The notes under the pieces: model-generated
Seen by the model: the letters and a program-made list of their open reading frames with translations, nothing else
Databases searched by the model: none
Told to the model about the DNA's origin: nothing
Position numbers and translations under genes: made by a program
From: Stutzerimonas stutzeri
GTDB lineage: Bacteria; Pseudomonadota; Gammaproteobacteria; Pseudomonadales; Pseudomonadaceae
Length of the DNA stretch: 33,560 nucleotides
Assembly: GCF_013522825.1 (NCBI RefSeq)
Contig: NZ_JAAMQZ010000045.1
Location: forward strand, 1 to 33,560
Reading direction: 5' to 3'
Part shown: positions 22,817 to 30,549 of the stretch, piece by piece
Layout: every line of letters begins with the position of its first letter
How positions within the stretch are numbered: position 1 is the first letter of the stretch

Positions 22817-23409
22817 TGATTCGCGTCGATTTCGATAAGCCAACCTACCTGCGGGCCAGTCTGGGCCTCGCAATACTGTCACCCCGTTCTCAGCACCTCC
22901 TTCCGGGAGCTGATGACGAGGTTGCGGAGCCAACCTTGGAACCTGTCGTCATCAACCGTCTTTTCAACGGAAGAGCACAGGTCAACACCGATGCTCAAAC
23001 CGATGCTCAATCTGAAATTCGAGGGGAGTTGATCCCCTTCAAGCCCGACGACTCCGATGATCAGGAAATCCAGTCATCTGAGAAGGGCGTTGAGTTGAGC
23101 TTCGGTGGCATCGCGGGCAAGTCAGTTACCGGCCTGTATGGCGGTAGCGGTCATGCCCCTTACCGCTTCAACAAGAAAAATGGACCCTCATTCTTCTTGC
23201 GAGTCGGTGAACACCTGATCTGGGGCGTAGAGCTGGCCCCTGAAATTCGTCGCTCCGGCGCGGAAAAGGGGGTTAGCACCATCAGCGTCACCTTCATGGG
23301 TAAACAGCCGGTAACGGTGCTCAAGAAGGCGAACGTCAAAAACGGACAACCTGAAGACGAGTGGGTAAACACCCATAAGAACCTTTGGGAGGTCAGGAAA
23401 CTGTCTTGA
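22816..23409 (+). CDS. Unknown 197-residue protein in the primase operon
   Basis: AGGAGG at 22803-22808 gives a 7-nt spacing to ATG 22816 (4 nt to the adjacent ATG 22813), so 22816 is preferred. The protein has no signal peptide. A variable acidic region with a TDAQTDAQ repeat (about residues 55-95) is followed by a better structured C-terminal half. That half contains GKSVTGLYGGSGHAPYRFNKKNGPS and a WGVELAPEIRRSG segment, which suggests a beta-rich fold. I do not recognise a family. It lies between a small membrane protein and a primase, with a 50-nt gap to the latter that contains a CCCGGC/GCCGGG hairpin (23418-23437). A role in plasmid DNA metabolism after transfer is possible but unsupported. 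Confidence 0.7.
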   Translation: MIRVDFDKPTYLRASLGLAILSPRSQHLLPGADDEVAEPTLEPVVINRLFNGRAQVNTDAQTDAQSEIRGELIPFKPDDSDDQEIQSSEKGVELSFGGIAGKSVTGLYGGSGHAPYRFNKKNGPSFFLRVGEHLIWGVELAPEIRRSGAEKGVSTISVTFMGKQPVTVLKKANVKNGQPEDEWVNTHKNLWEVRKLS

Positions 23410-23459
23410 ACCCAGCGCCCGGCCGTAACACGCCGGGTTCCTTACGATTGGAGGTCGTC

Positions 23460-24578
23460 ATGTCAAACGTATCCTCGGGCAACTACGCCCCGGAAAAGCA
23501 AGATGTGCTCGACGCCGCAAAAGGGCGCTGGGACGACATCTTTCAGTCACTCGCTGCAGAGCTTCTTCCGTTCCAGAAACGGCCGGGCTGGCATGGTCCG
23601 TGTCCTGTCCATGGCGGGGAAGATGGTTTTCGAGTGTTCAAAAAAACCGCTGATACTCACAGTGGAGGCATGTGCCAGACCTGTGGTGTCAAAGCCGATG
23701 GCATTGCGCTGCTGATGTGGGTAAACAAATGGACCTTCAGCGAGGCGCTGGCTGAGGTGGGTGCGCGGTTGCGGGTAAAAGATCCATACGGGCGGTATGC
23801 CGATGGTGACCGCGAGCCGCTTCCCCCTAAGCCTGCTGTTCAAGCGAAAGTCCACAAAGGGCCGAGTGATGCGTGGATTCGAGAGTCACTGCGCAAGATA
23901 TGGAAGGGCACTGTACCCCTCACAGATCCTGCAGCAGAGCCGGCTCGGTTGTATCTGCGCTCACGAGCAATTCTTTGTTGGGATCGTGCAGGAATGGAGC
24001 GATCCGTTCGTTTCCACCCGGCACTGACCTACAAGGATGAAAAGGGAAAGCTGCAGCAGCACCCGGCAATCGTCACGTTGCTGATATCACCGGCAGGTGA
24101 AGGGGTAACCGTCAATCGACTGTACCTAACACCGAAAGGCGAGAAGGCACCACTGCGCGACTGCAAAATGATGTTCCCTATCCCGAGCGACCGCACACTT
24201 CCAGGTGCTGCAGTCATCACGTCGCGAGCCAGCGAGGTGATTGATGTTGCTGAAGGGTTGGAAACATCTCTGGCCATTGAAACAGCACTGGGACTCCCGG
24301 TTTGGCCAATGGTCAACACATACCTGATGGAGCAGTTCGTTCCTCCGGCCGGTACCAAGGCTGTCCGCATCTGGGCAGACAAGGATCGGAGTGGGGGTGG
24401 TAGGAAAGCCGCCGAAGCACTCAAGGTTCGGCTGTGGGAGATGGGCATCCGTGCTCAGATCAAGATGCCACCCATGGAGATTCCAGACGGTAAAAAATCG
24501 GTCGATTGGAACGATGTGCTCATTGCACACGGACCGCTCGGCTTCATGACTCACGAGGCCCACCGCGCTATGCGGTAG
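23460..24578 (+). CDS. Plasmid DNA primase with zinc finger and TOPRIM domain
   Basis: The 372-residue protein starts at ATG 23460 (GGAGG at 23450-23454, spacing 5). An N-terminal CHC2-like zinc finger uses Cys48, His51, Cys72 and Cys75 in GPCPVHGGEDGF...CQTCG. A linker and helical domain lead to a TOPRIM domain: VAEGLETSLAIE with Glu265, and the metal-binding D-x-D at 307-309 in ADKDRSGGG. This is the compact primase type of mobile elements, related to P4 alpha and DUF3987/TOPRIM-like proteins, without a helicase domain. It probably makes primers for complementary-strand synthesis of transferred DNA in the recipient. Its stop codon lies inside the terminator hairpin that follows. Confidence 0.88.
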   Translation: MSNVSSGNYAPEKQDVLDAAKGRWDDIFQSLAAELLPFQKRPGWHGPCPVHGGEDGFRVFKKTADTHSGGMCQTCGVKADGIALLMWVNKWTFSEALAEVGARLRVKDPYGRYADGDREPLPPKPAVQAKVHKGPSDAWIRESLRKIWKGTVPLTDPAAEPARLYLRSRAILCWDRAGMERSVRFHPALTYKDEKGKLQQHPAIVTLLISPAGEGVTVNRLYLTPKGEKAPLRDCKMMFPIPSDRTLPGAAVITSRASEVIDVAEGLETSLAIETALGLPVWPMVNTYLMEQFVPPAGTKAVRIWADKDRSGGGRKAAEALKVRLWEMGIRAQIKMPPMEIPDGKKSVDWNDVLIAHGPLGFMTHEAHRAMR

Positions 24579-24593
24579 GCCTCGTGCCTTTTT
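24552..24593 (+). terminator. Rho-independent terminator overlapping the primase 3' end
   Basis: CACGAGGCC (24552-24560) pairs with GGCCTCGTG (24578-24586), with an inner ACCGC/GCGGT stem. The hairpin is followed by CC and a five-T run. The primase stop codon (24576-24578) lies in the stem. Operator site 6 begins at the last T. Confidence 0.88.
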
Positions 24594-24621
24594 CAAACTG
24601 ACCAGAATGTGGTTGGTTTAG
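24593..24621. promoter_or_regulatory. Shared operator dyad, site 6 (traF/traH/traG operon)
   Basis: Left flank TCAAAC, core ACCAGAATGTGGT (24601-24613, centre 24607), right flank GTTTAG. The best -10 of the set, GATAAT, lies at 24647-24652, 40-45 nt from the centre. The traF start at 24684 is 77 nt from the centre. Confidence 0.75.
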
Positions 24622-24683
24622 ACCACCTCTCCGCTATTGCCATCAGGATAATGAGCCGCACTGTTCAGTTGCCGGCATTCACG

Positions 24684-25703
24684 ATGGCCTATTCAAAACT
24701 CCCAGTTCTGCTCATTGCCACCATGCTTTCGAGTGCCCATGCGGCCACCTCCGCGAAGGATGTGCAGAAAGCCGAGTCAACTCCTGCAATCGCCGGCTCG
24801 TCGTTCTACGCCGATAAGGAACGAGGGTGGTTCTGGTATGAAGAGCCCGAGCCCGAGCCCGAACCTGAGCAACCGAAAGAGGAGCCGCCTGCTCCAACAC
24901 CGCCTCCGCAGCCGACCGAGAAAGCTGAGGAGTTACCCCCTGTCGGTAGCGTCGCCTGGCTCCAGATCATGATCCCCAAGCTCAAAGAAGCCGCCATCGA
25001 CGATCCATCAGAGGTGAACGTCAAGGCCTTCTACTACGCCCAGCGCCTGATGATGGACAAGGCTGAGCGGTTCTCCAGGGCGTCGATGCAGACGATCAAA
25101 AACGAGCCATTGCTGGATGAGGATCTTCGATATCCGACATCGAACGCCGCATCGAGCGCACTGGCCTCGGCTGCCGAAGTACAGAAGAAAGAGCTGCTGA
25201 AAATCATCGCAAACGATGCAGCGCTGATGATCTTCTTCAAGGGCCGCGACTGTGCACTGTGCGGACAGGCTATATCAGCACTGCAGGGATTGGAGCACGC
25301 ATATGGCTTCACCATCATCCCTGTGTCCATGGACGGGGAGCCCCTACCAGGGGGGGAGTATCAGAATCTGCAGTATGACGCAGGCCTGGCGAAACACCTG
25401 GGGATCATTACCACACCGGCTATCGCAATGGCGGTTCCGCCAAACGATGTTCGCATCATCAGCTACAGCACGATTTCGCTGGAGGCTGCCAGTAATCGCA
25501 TCCTGCAAGCGGCAAGCGATGTTGGGTTGATCTCCAAGGAAGAGATGAACGCCACCTCTCGGCTGGCGCAGATCGGCTTGATCGCACCAGAGCAGATCGT
25601 CGATGCGCCGGCTGATCCGACCAAATCACCCGAAGACTTTGTGAACGCAATGCGCGATGCCGCAGTTCGTGCTTTCGATTTCCAGAATGGAGAAGACCAG
25701 TGA
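24684..25703 (+). CDS. traF: TraF, thioredoxin-fold pilus-assembly protein
   Basis: The 339-residue protein is called from ATG 24684 because it begins a clean signal peptide (MAYSKLPVLLIATMLSSAHA) and keeps the regulon's standard distance from the operator. ATG 24651 overlaps the inferred -10 box. After the signal come an E-P repeat and a proline-rich linker, then a helical region and a thioredoxin-like domain with CALC at residues 190-193 (KGRDCALCG). F TraF has lost this CxxC, so this copy may be redox-active. The segment LAKHLGIITTPAIAMAVP supplies the cis-proline and is typical of TraF. TraF works with TraH and TraG-type proteins in pilus assembly; traH follows with a coupled GTG start. 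Confidence 0.88.
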   Translation: MAYSKLPVLLIATMLSSAHAATSAKDVQKAESTPAIAGSSFYADKERGWFWYEEPEPEPEPEQPKEEPPAPTPPPQPTEKAEELPPVGSVAWLQIMIPKLKEAAIDDPSEVNVKAFYYAQRLMMDKAERFSRASMQTIKNEPLLDEDLRYPTSNAASSALASAAEVQKKELLKIIANDAALMIFFKGRDCALCGQAISALQGLEHAYGFTIIPVSMDGEPLPGGEYQNLQYDAGLAKHLGIITTPAIAMAVPPNDVRIISYSTISLEAASNRILQAASDVGLISKEEMNATSRLAQIGLIAPEQIVDAPADPTKSPEDFVNAMRDAAVRAFDFQNGEDQ

Positions 25704-27109
25704 GGATTAACGCTCTCGCATTTGCCGTTGCTGTTGGAATCGCCATTCCCCTAACGGCCTCTGCCACCATCGAGCAGCAGGTCAACAGCATGTTTGGCCA
25801 GCTCATTAACGTGACAGGTCCTGGCTCATACAAGACCGCTTCGCGGGGTGTCGTATCGGGTGGCGGTATTGTGCTGCGAAATCGCATCACCACTTCCAAC
25901 CTGATCAGCATCACACCGCCCTCTGCAAAAGGCGGCTGCGGCGGCATCAACCTTTACACAGGCTCTTTCTCATTCATCAATGGCGAGGAGTTTGTCGGGC
26001 TGATGAGAAACATCGCCTCAAACGCGGCTGGAGTCGTGAGTGGCTATGCATTTGAAGCCGCGCTGGATTATATGGATGCGTCAACTGCAAGCATCATTCG
26101 AGGGCTGCGCAACAACATCCAGCGCCTAAACGAGATGTTCTCGAATTCATGCCAATTGGCTACTGGAGTCATAGATGCCGGAAGGAAAGCATTTGCCGAA
26201 CATAACGATCTGAAATCGGCTGCCACTGGAATGCTTGAGAACGTAACGTCTGACTTCTTTTCATCCAAAACTGCGACTGCTACATCACCGTCAGAGCGGC
26301 TTGCAAGCGCAGGGAAGATGAAGCCGTGTTACAACACTGGCAACGTCATGTGGTGCGGCTTGCGCAAAATGGGGATCGCTTCACACCTCACTACCGGCAA
26401 CGACGAGTTTGCCGAGTTGATCATGTCGATTGTCGGTACACATATCCTTACCCTAAAAGATAATGATAAGGGTGGAAAAGAGATAACTGCGTCCCCAATT
26501 CAGCCGACTATCACAGACCGATCAATCTCCCTTTTTGTGGATGGGAGTAAGGGATCGGACGAAAAGGTACTCAGCTGTGATTCCGATGACAAAGAGCAAT
26601 GTTTGAACCCATCTGTTCGAACGCTCGGCTCATTCAAAGGTTTGAAGCAACGCATCATCGATGACGTTAGAACCTCAGGCGTTTTCGACAGGCTGGCGAA
26701 CGGTACTGCGTCTGAGGCTGATGGCGCAAAAGTTCAGTATTTCATGTCCAGCGCTGTTGGCCACAATCTTATGCGTGTTATTCAGAAAGCTGGAGCAGCT
26801 GAGGGCTATATCTACTTTGAAGAATTTGCACATGTAATCGCCATCAACGCTGCATATGCAGCAATTATGGAGCTGATTGACGCTGCGCACGCGGGACTAA
26901 CTGGCGTTGACTTCGCTGAAGCGGAAAAAATAAAAGAAGATTTGCGTGCCGCTCGGCAACGAGTCACAAGCGAGTGGACAAAAGAACTCATGAACGGAAC
27001 CAATTTCCGTGATGCAGATAAGCGAGCTTCTGAGATTCTGCAATTGGCTGAGAACAATGATAATGGCAAAACAGTTCAAGGTCGTCAGAACCAGGGGGCA
27101 GGGAGCTAA
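25700..27109 (+). CDS. traH: TraH, pilus-assembly periplasmic protein
   Basis: The 469-residue protein starts at GTG 25700, overlapping the traF stop, with GGAGAAG 5 nt upstream. It has a signal peptide of about 22 residues (cleavage after TASA). The diagnostic TraH block KGGCGGINLYTGSFSFINGEEF lies near residues 76-97, and a second cysteine region is at NSCQLATG. A C-terminal coiled-coil stretch (about 405-455) is also usual. TraH is needed for pilus extension, together with TraF, TraU, TraW and TrbC. Base composition becomes more AT-rich in its second half, continuing into traG. Length matches F TraH (about 458). Confidence 0.93.
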   Translation: MRINALAFAVAVGIAIPLTASATIEQQVNSMFGQLINVTGPGSYKTASRGVVSGGGIVLRNRITTSNLISITPPSAKGGCGGINLYTGSFSFINGEEFVGLMRNIASNAAGVVSGYAFEAALDYMDASTASIIRGLRNNIQRLNEMFSNSCQLATGVIDAGRKAFAEHNDLKSAATGMLENVTSDFFSSKTATATSPSERLASAGKMKPCYNTGNVMWCGLRKMGIASHLTTGNDEFAELIMSIVGTHILTLKDNDKGGKEITASPIQPTITDRSISLFVDGSKGSDEKVLSCDSDDKEQCLNPSVRTLGSFKGLKQRIIDDVRTSGVFDRLANGTASEADGAKVQYFMSSAVGHNLMRVIQKAGAAEGYIYFEEFAHVIAINAAYAAIMELIDAAHAGLTGVDFAEAEKIKEDLRAARQRVTSEWTKELMNGTNFRDADKRASEILQLAENNDNGKTVQGRQNQGAGS

Positions 27110-27112
27110 TTT

Positions 27113-29938
27113 ATGTCCATGAACATTTATACGACTGGCAGCGGCGAGTTCCTTGAGATAATCCTGAACGCAAGTGCCATGATTACAGGCTCTGGATTCA
27201 GTGAGGATCTGGCGCGCATCGGCTTTCTAATTGGTTTGGTGCTGCTCAGTTTCCAAGCAATATGGAACGGCCAAGGCATTTCATTCCATAAGGCGGGTAT
27301 GCTGTTCGTGGTGTACCTGCTGCTATATGGCCCAACAACTACAGCCGTTATTGAAGATACAACGACGAACCAAGTGCGCATCGTAGACAACCTTCCTATC
27401 GGACCAACCTTCATTGGCTCCGTTATTTCGACTGTGGCCTACAATATTACAAAGACCTCAGAGCAGGCTTTTTCAACTCCATCTATGACAAACTATGGTT
27501 TGTTTAGCAGTTTGAATACACTGGCCAAAGTGCGCGACGTGCTTAGAAATCCACTAGCACTTGACTCATTTGTTAACTACCGCAGAAACGGTGGATGGGA
27601 TCTTCCGAAAAGCGTAAACGAGTATCTGACGTTCTGTACGCTTAACCCGATCAACCTTAGGAACTATACAACTATCGACGAGCTTTATCGTGGTGCCGGA
27701 CTTGAATCCGTTCTTGCTGCGCCGCTTATATCTCAGTCAGCGTACATATATGACGGACAGCCTAATGGGCGTCTGGACTCATGCACAAATATCCAGCCTC
27801 GCCTCAATGCAGCCATCCGAGAGGCGATGATGGATGTGATGGGTGAAATTCTGGATAAAGGGTTTGCAGCTGAGAAAGCTGCAGGCAAGGTTACTACGCA
27901 ATTTGAACTGCAGGCGCAAATTGACCAGTCTATCCAGAGCTTTGCCATGAGCGCCAAGAGTGCTCAGGGCTACACCGAGATGTCGCTTATCCAACCAATC
28001 TTCGGTGACGCGCGTGTCAATGCGTTGAACCACTGGCAGGAACAGAATGCCGCTCTGGCACTACGAGAATCGCTTAACCATCAAGAGATCCAGTGGGCCG
28101 GGAAGGGCGACACCTTCAAGCACTATATGCGTCCCATGATCGCCTTCTTTGAAGGTCTGCTGTATGCGATGACTCCGTTCATGGCATTCGCCCTGGTACT
28201 CGGCGACAAGGGCATGTCGATTCTTGGGAAGTACATGGTGCTTCCCTTGGCAGTCGCGCTTTGGATGCCCCTGCTGAGCATCGTAAACGCCTTTACCCTC
28301 TGGTATGCCGGCGCGGAGATGCAAGCAATCTTTGACGGGTACGATGCAACCTCGCAAAGCTTTGCAATGCTTCAGTTGCTCGATATAGATCATGCCATTT
28401 CCAAAGCTCTAGGCGTCGGAGGCATGCTCGCAGCATCGGTACCGCCGCTCGCGCTCTTCATCGTCTCCGGTTCAGCCATGGTTGCAAATAGCATCATGGG
28501 ACAGATGACTCAGGGCGATAAGTTCCGCACGGAAGATGTAATGCCTCGTACAAAGGATCAGGCGCCGATTATGGACACATCGGCCAGCTACACGTCTGAT
28601 CAGATGACTACAGGTGCAAGCGTCACGGGCGCGCGAGCAACAGCACCTAAGTTGTCTGTGGCTGCAGGAGCTGATGCAACTGTTCAAAGCAGCCACGCAA
28701 ACGCGCAACAAAAAATATCCAACCTTCAAGAGACTCTTCAAAGTGGAGCATCGCAGCTCTCTTCAACATCTGCGGGAAGACAACAGCTTTCGCAAATTGG
28801 CGACCAGCTGCAAACGAATCTAAAGCTCGGTGAAAGCACAAATTACAATGAGGCTGTAAGGAAACTTTCCTCAGCGGGATGGAGCCAAGACGAAATTAAA
28901 GCTGGCTCAGCATCTGGCCATCTGGGCGGTTCCCTTCCAATGGGTCTGGCTGGCGGAAGGCTGGAACAGTCTGCAAAGTTTCAGCAAATGAGTTCCGAGC
29001 AGCAGCAATTAACGAAAGAGGGCGTTCTTCAGCTTCAGCAGGTTGTAGACTCCAATAGGAGCGACACAGCTACGTTTGCTGCAGCTGAAGCATTTACCCA
29101 AAATAACCAAGCCATGGAGCAGGTATCTAATAGCGATACAATCGGAAGAACGCTCACGGAAGCGAAATCGGCACAAGCTACATATACAGATACCAAGGCT
29201 TCTAGCCAGGGCTGGAGAAGCCAGCAAGACCTTGACATAGGACAGGCTGCGGGTAAGGCAATTGCAAATAGCGGCCTCACAAAACACGCGGCTGCACTAG
29301 GCATACGAGAACTTGCAGGACAGAATGAACAGGACTACGCAAGTATTCGCAACCTGATGAATTCTGCTAGTGTTCAGCAAGCCACTACGGATAATGATGA
29401 AAGAATCATTGCCGCCTCTATGCTTCATATGCAGCAAACTGGAAGAATGGGTGAGTTGGTAGACTCTCAGTTCTCTCCATTCGACTTCAAGGTTGATTCT
29501 GGAAACTCAAACGAACTTGCAGGCCTGAAAGGAGCAGCGCCCGACACCTCTGGTATGGATGATCGCTTCGAGAATGCTCGTAGGGGCGCAGCTGGCGCAT
29601 TCTTAGAAATGAATGACATGAATACAAGTGGCTATCATTCTATGAAAGCCGATGGTAGAGATGTCATTGACGTTAAGGATGACGCAAATGCAGCAGTTGT
29701 TCAGGAGCACTATCAAACAGGTCTGAATAATCAGCCAACGGATCAGCCACCCGTTGTGGATACGTTCATGAGCAATCCTGAGCCGCTTACACATCAACTC
29801 AGCGAGATGCCTCAGAATTTCTCAAATGCGGGGCAGGGCATAAAAAATGCGGCTCAGACAACTTACAGAGAGCTACAAGAAGCTGGCGAGAAATATCGGG
29901 AATCAAGTAAGCCACGAAGCCCAACGAGCATAGACTAA
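27113..29938 (+). CDS. traG: TraG, mating-pair stabilisation and pilus assembly protein
   Basis: The 941-residue inner-membrane protein has hydrophobic segments near residues 35-60, 62-75, 345-370, 372-400 and 430-455, the TraG N-terminal domain. It is followed by a roughly 480-residue soluble C-terminal region rich in Ser, Gln, Ala and Asn. In F, the N-terminal part is needed for pili and the C-terminal part for mating-pair stabilisation and entry exclusion. The WAGAEMQ-like region (LWYAGAEMQAIFDGY) and AVALWMPLLSIVNAF are TraG features. It starts at ATG 27113, 4 nt after the traH stop (GGGAG upstream). It is last in the traF/traH/traG operon, before a bidirectional terminator. Codon use is more AT-rich than in the traC operon. 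Confidence 0.92.
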   Translation: MSMNIYTTGSGEFLEIILNASAMITGSGFSEDLARIGFLIGLVLLSFQAIWNGQGISFHKAGMLFVVYLLLYGPTTTAVIEDTTTNQVRIVDNLPIGPTFIGSVISTVAYNITKTSEQAFSTPSMTNYGLFSSLNTLAKVRDVLRNPLALDSFVNYRRNGGWDLPKSVNEYLTFCTLNPINLRNYTTIDELYRGAGLESVLAAPLISQSAYIYDGQPNGRLDSCTNIQPRLNAAIREAMMDVMGEILDKGFAAEKAAGKVTTQFELQAQIDQSIQSFAMSAKSAQGYTEMSLIQPIFGDARVNALNHWQEQNAALALRESLNHQEIQWAGKGDTFKHYMRPMIAFFEGLLYAMTPFMAFALVLGDKGMSILGKYMVLPLAVALWMPLLSIVNAFTLWYAGAEMQAIFDGYDATSQSFAMLQLLDIDHAISKALGVGGMLAASVPPLALFIVSGSAMVANSIMGQMTQGDKFRTEDVMPRTKDQAPIMDTSASYTSDQMTTGASVTGARATAPKLSVAAGADATVQSSHANAQQKISNLQETLQSGASQLSSTSAGRQQLSQIGDQLQTNLKLGESTNYNEAVRKLSSAGWSQDEIKAGSASGHLGGSLPMGLAGGRLEQSAKFQQMSSEQQQLTKEGVLQLQQVVDSNRSDTATFAAAEAFTQNNQAMEQVSNSDTIGRTLTEAKSAQATYTDTKASSQGWRSQQDLDIGQAAGKAIANSGLTKHAAALGIRELAGQNEQDYASIRNLMNSASVQQATTDNDERIIAASMLHMQQTGRMGELVDSQFSPFDFKVDSGNSNELAGLKGAAPDTSGMDDRFENARRGAAGAFLEMNDMNTSGYHSMKADGRDVIDVKDDANAAVVQEHYQTGLNNQPTDQPPVVDTFMSNPEPLTHQLSEMPQNFSNAGQGIKNAAQTTYRELQEAGEKYRESSKPRSPTSID

Positions 29939-29965
29939 AAAAAAGCCCGCGATGCGGGCTTTTTG
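29937..29965. terminator. Bidirectional terminator between traG and the minus-strand block
   Basis: AAAAAGCCCGC, GAT loop, GCGGGCTTTTT: symmetrical hairpin with A tract before and T tract after, so it can stop both the traG transcript and the convergent minus-strand gene ending at 29967. Confidence 0.92.
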
Positions 29966-29966
29966 T

Positions 29967-30356
29967 TTACCTCTGTGCGGGTATATGTGTAAACCATTTA
30001 TAGAAGCTACGTCCGGCATATATAGCACAGACAAGCGCGATAAGGTCAGGAAGCCACGAAGACCTGACACCGAAAACTGCATCAAACAGTCCGATGCCAA
30101 AGATGAGGGAAACGAGGACCATGAAGGTAAACAAGAATGCGAGAACGACCCCTAGTGCCTGATACCAGACCGCTTCACGGACGTCAGGCGAACTCCCATC
30201 CCACCTTTCGGATAGGCAGAACGGGCAGCAGCTCGATACGGGGCGACCACCTCCAAGCCACCATCCCCAGCCGCCGTAGAAGCCGCGACTAAAGATTGTC
30301 TTGGGCACCATCATCTTTCCGCAGCACTGGCACTTCACTGAATCATGGCTCGGCAT
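29967..30356 (-). CDS. Zinc-ribbon membrane protein, unknown
   Basis: The 129-residue protein starts at ATG 30356 because GGAGAGAGG lies just upstream on the minus strand; longer starts to 30428 lack a ribosome site. Residues 8-43 carry CQCCGK...SCCPFC, a probable zinc ribbon split by an aromatic/glycine-rich loop (GFYGGWGWWLGGG). Two transmembrane helices follow (about 65-87 and 95-113). I recognise no family with known function. It is convergent with traG across a shared terminator. The 193-nt gap from the fusion regulator upstream contains two inverted repeats, so it may have its own promoter. Confidence 0.65.
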   Translation of the reverse strand: MPSHDSVKCQCCGKMMVPKTIFSRGFYGGWGWWLGGGRPVSSCCPFCLSERWDGSSPDVREAVWYQALGVVLAFLFTFMVLVSLIFGIGLFDAVFGVRSSWLPDLIALVCAIYAGRSFYKWFTHIPAQR

Positions 30357-30455
30357 AGCCACCTCTCTCCACTTCAACCTTGTCATGACTACATCATCGC
30401 TCGGTATCGCAGGAACCCAAATGCTCATCGGATATCGCGCCCATAATCGCCATAG

Positions 30456-30500
30456 CTCTCCCTGGTAGGGAGCCCAACGAAGACGCCAGGCATTGCCTGG
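30456..30500. repeat. Two short inverted repeats between the regulator and zinc-ribbon gene
   Basis: CTCCCT/AGGGAG (about 30458-30472) and a 15-bp palindrome CCAGGCATTGCCTGG (30486-30500). They lie in the 193-nt gap upstream of the zinc-ribbon gene. The second recalls the CCAG...CTGG of the shared operator but has a 7-nt instead of a 5-nt centre. They may be a local operator. Confidence 0.5.
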
Positions 30501-30549
30501 TCCGATAGCTCATTGCAGCCTGACTGTGAGCAATCAAGCCCTTATCTTG

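Noticed and set aside
24651..24683. ATG at 24651 (or GTG 24609) as the traF start
   Set aside because: The inferred -10 box (24647-24652) overlaps the ATG at 24651, and the GTG lies inside the operator dyad. ATG 24684 gives a clean signal peptide and the usual distance to the operator.
29952..30155. Plus-strand open frame downstream of traG
   Set aside because: It begins inside the bidirectional terminator and is antisense to the zinc-ribbon membrane gene, which has a strong ribosome-binding site.
30486..30500. CCAGGCATTGCCTGG as a seventh copy of the shared operator
   Set aside because: The centre between CCAG and CTGG is 7 nt instead of 5, and no CTAAAC/GTTTAG flanks or -10-like hexamer at the set distance are present.
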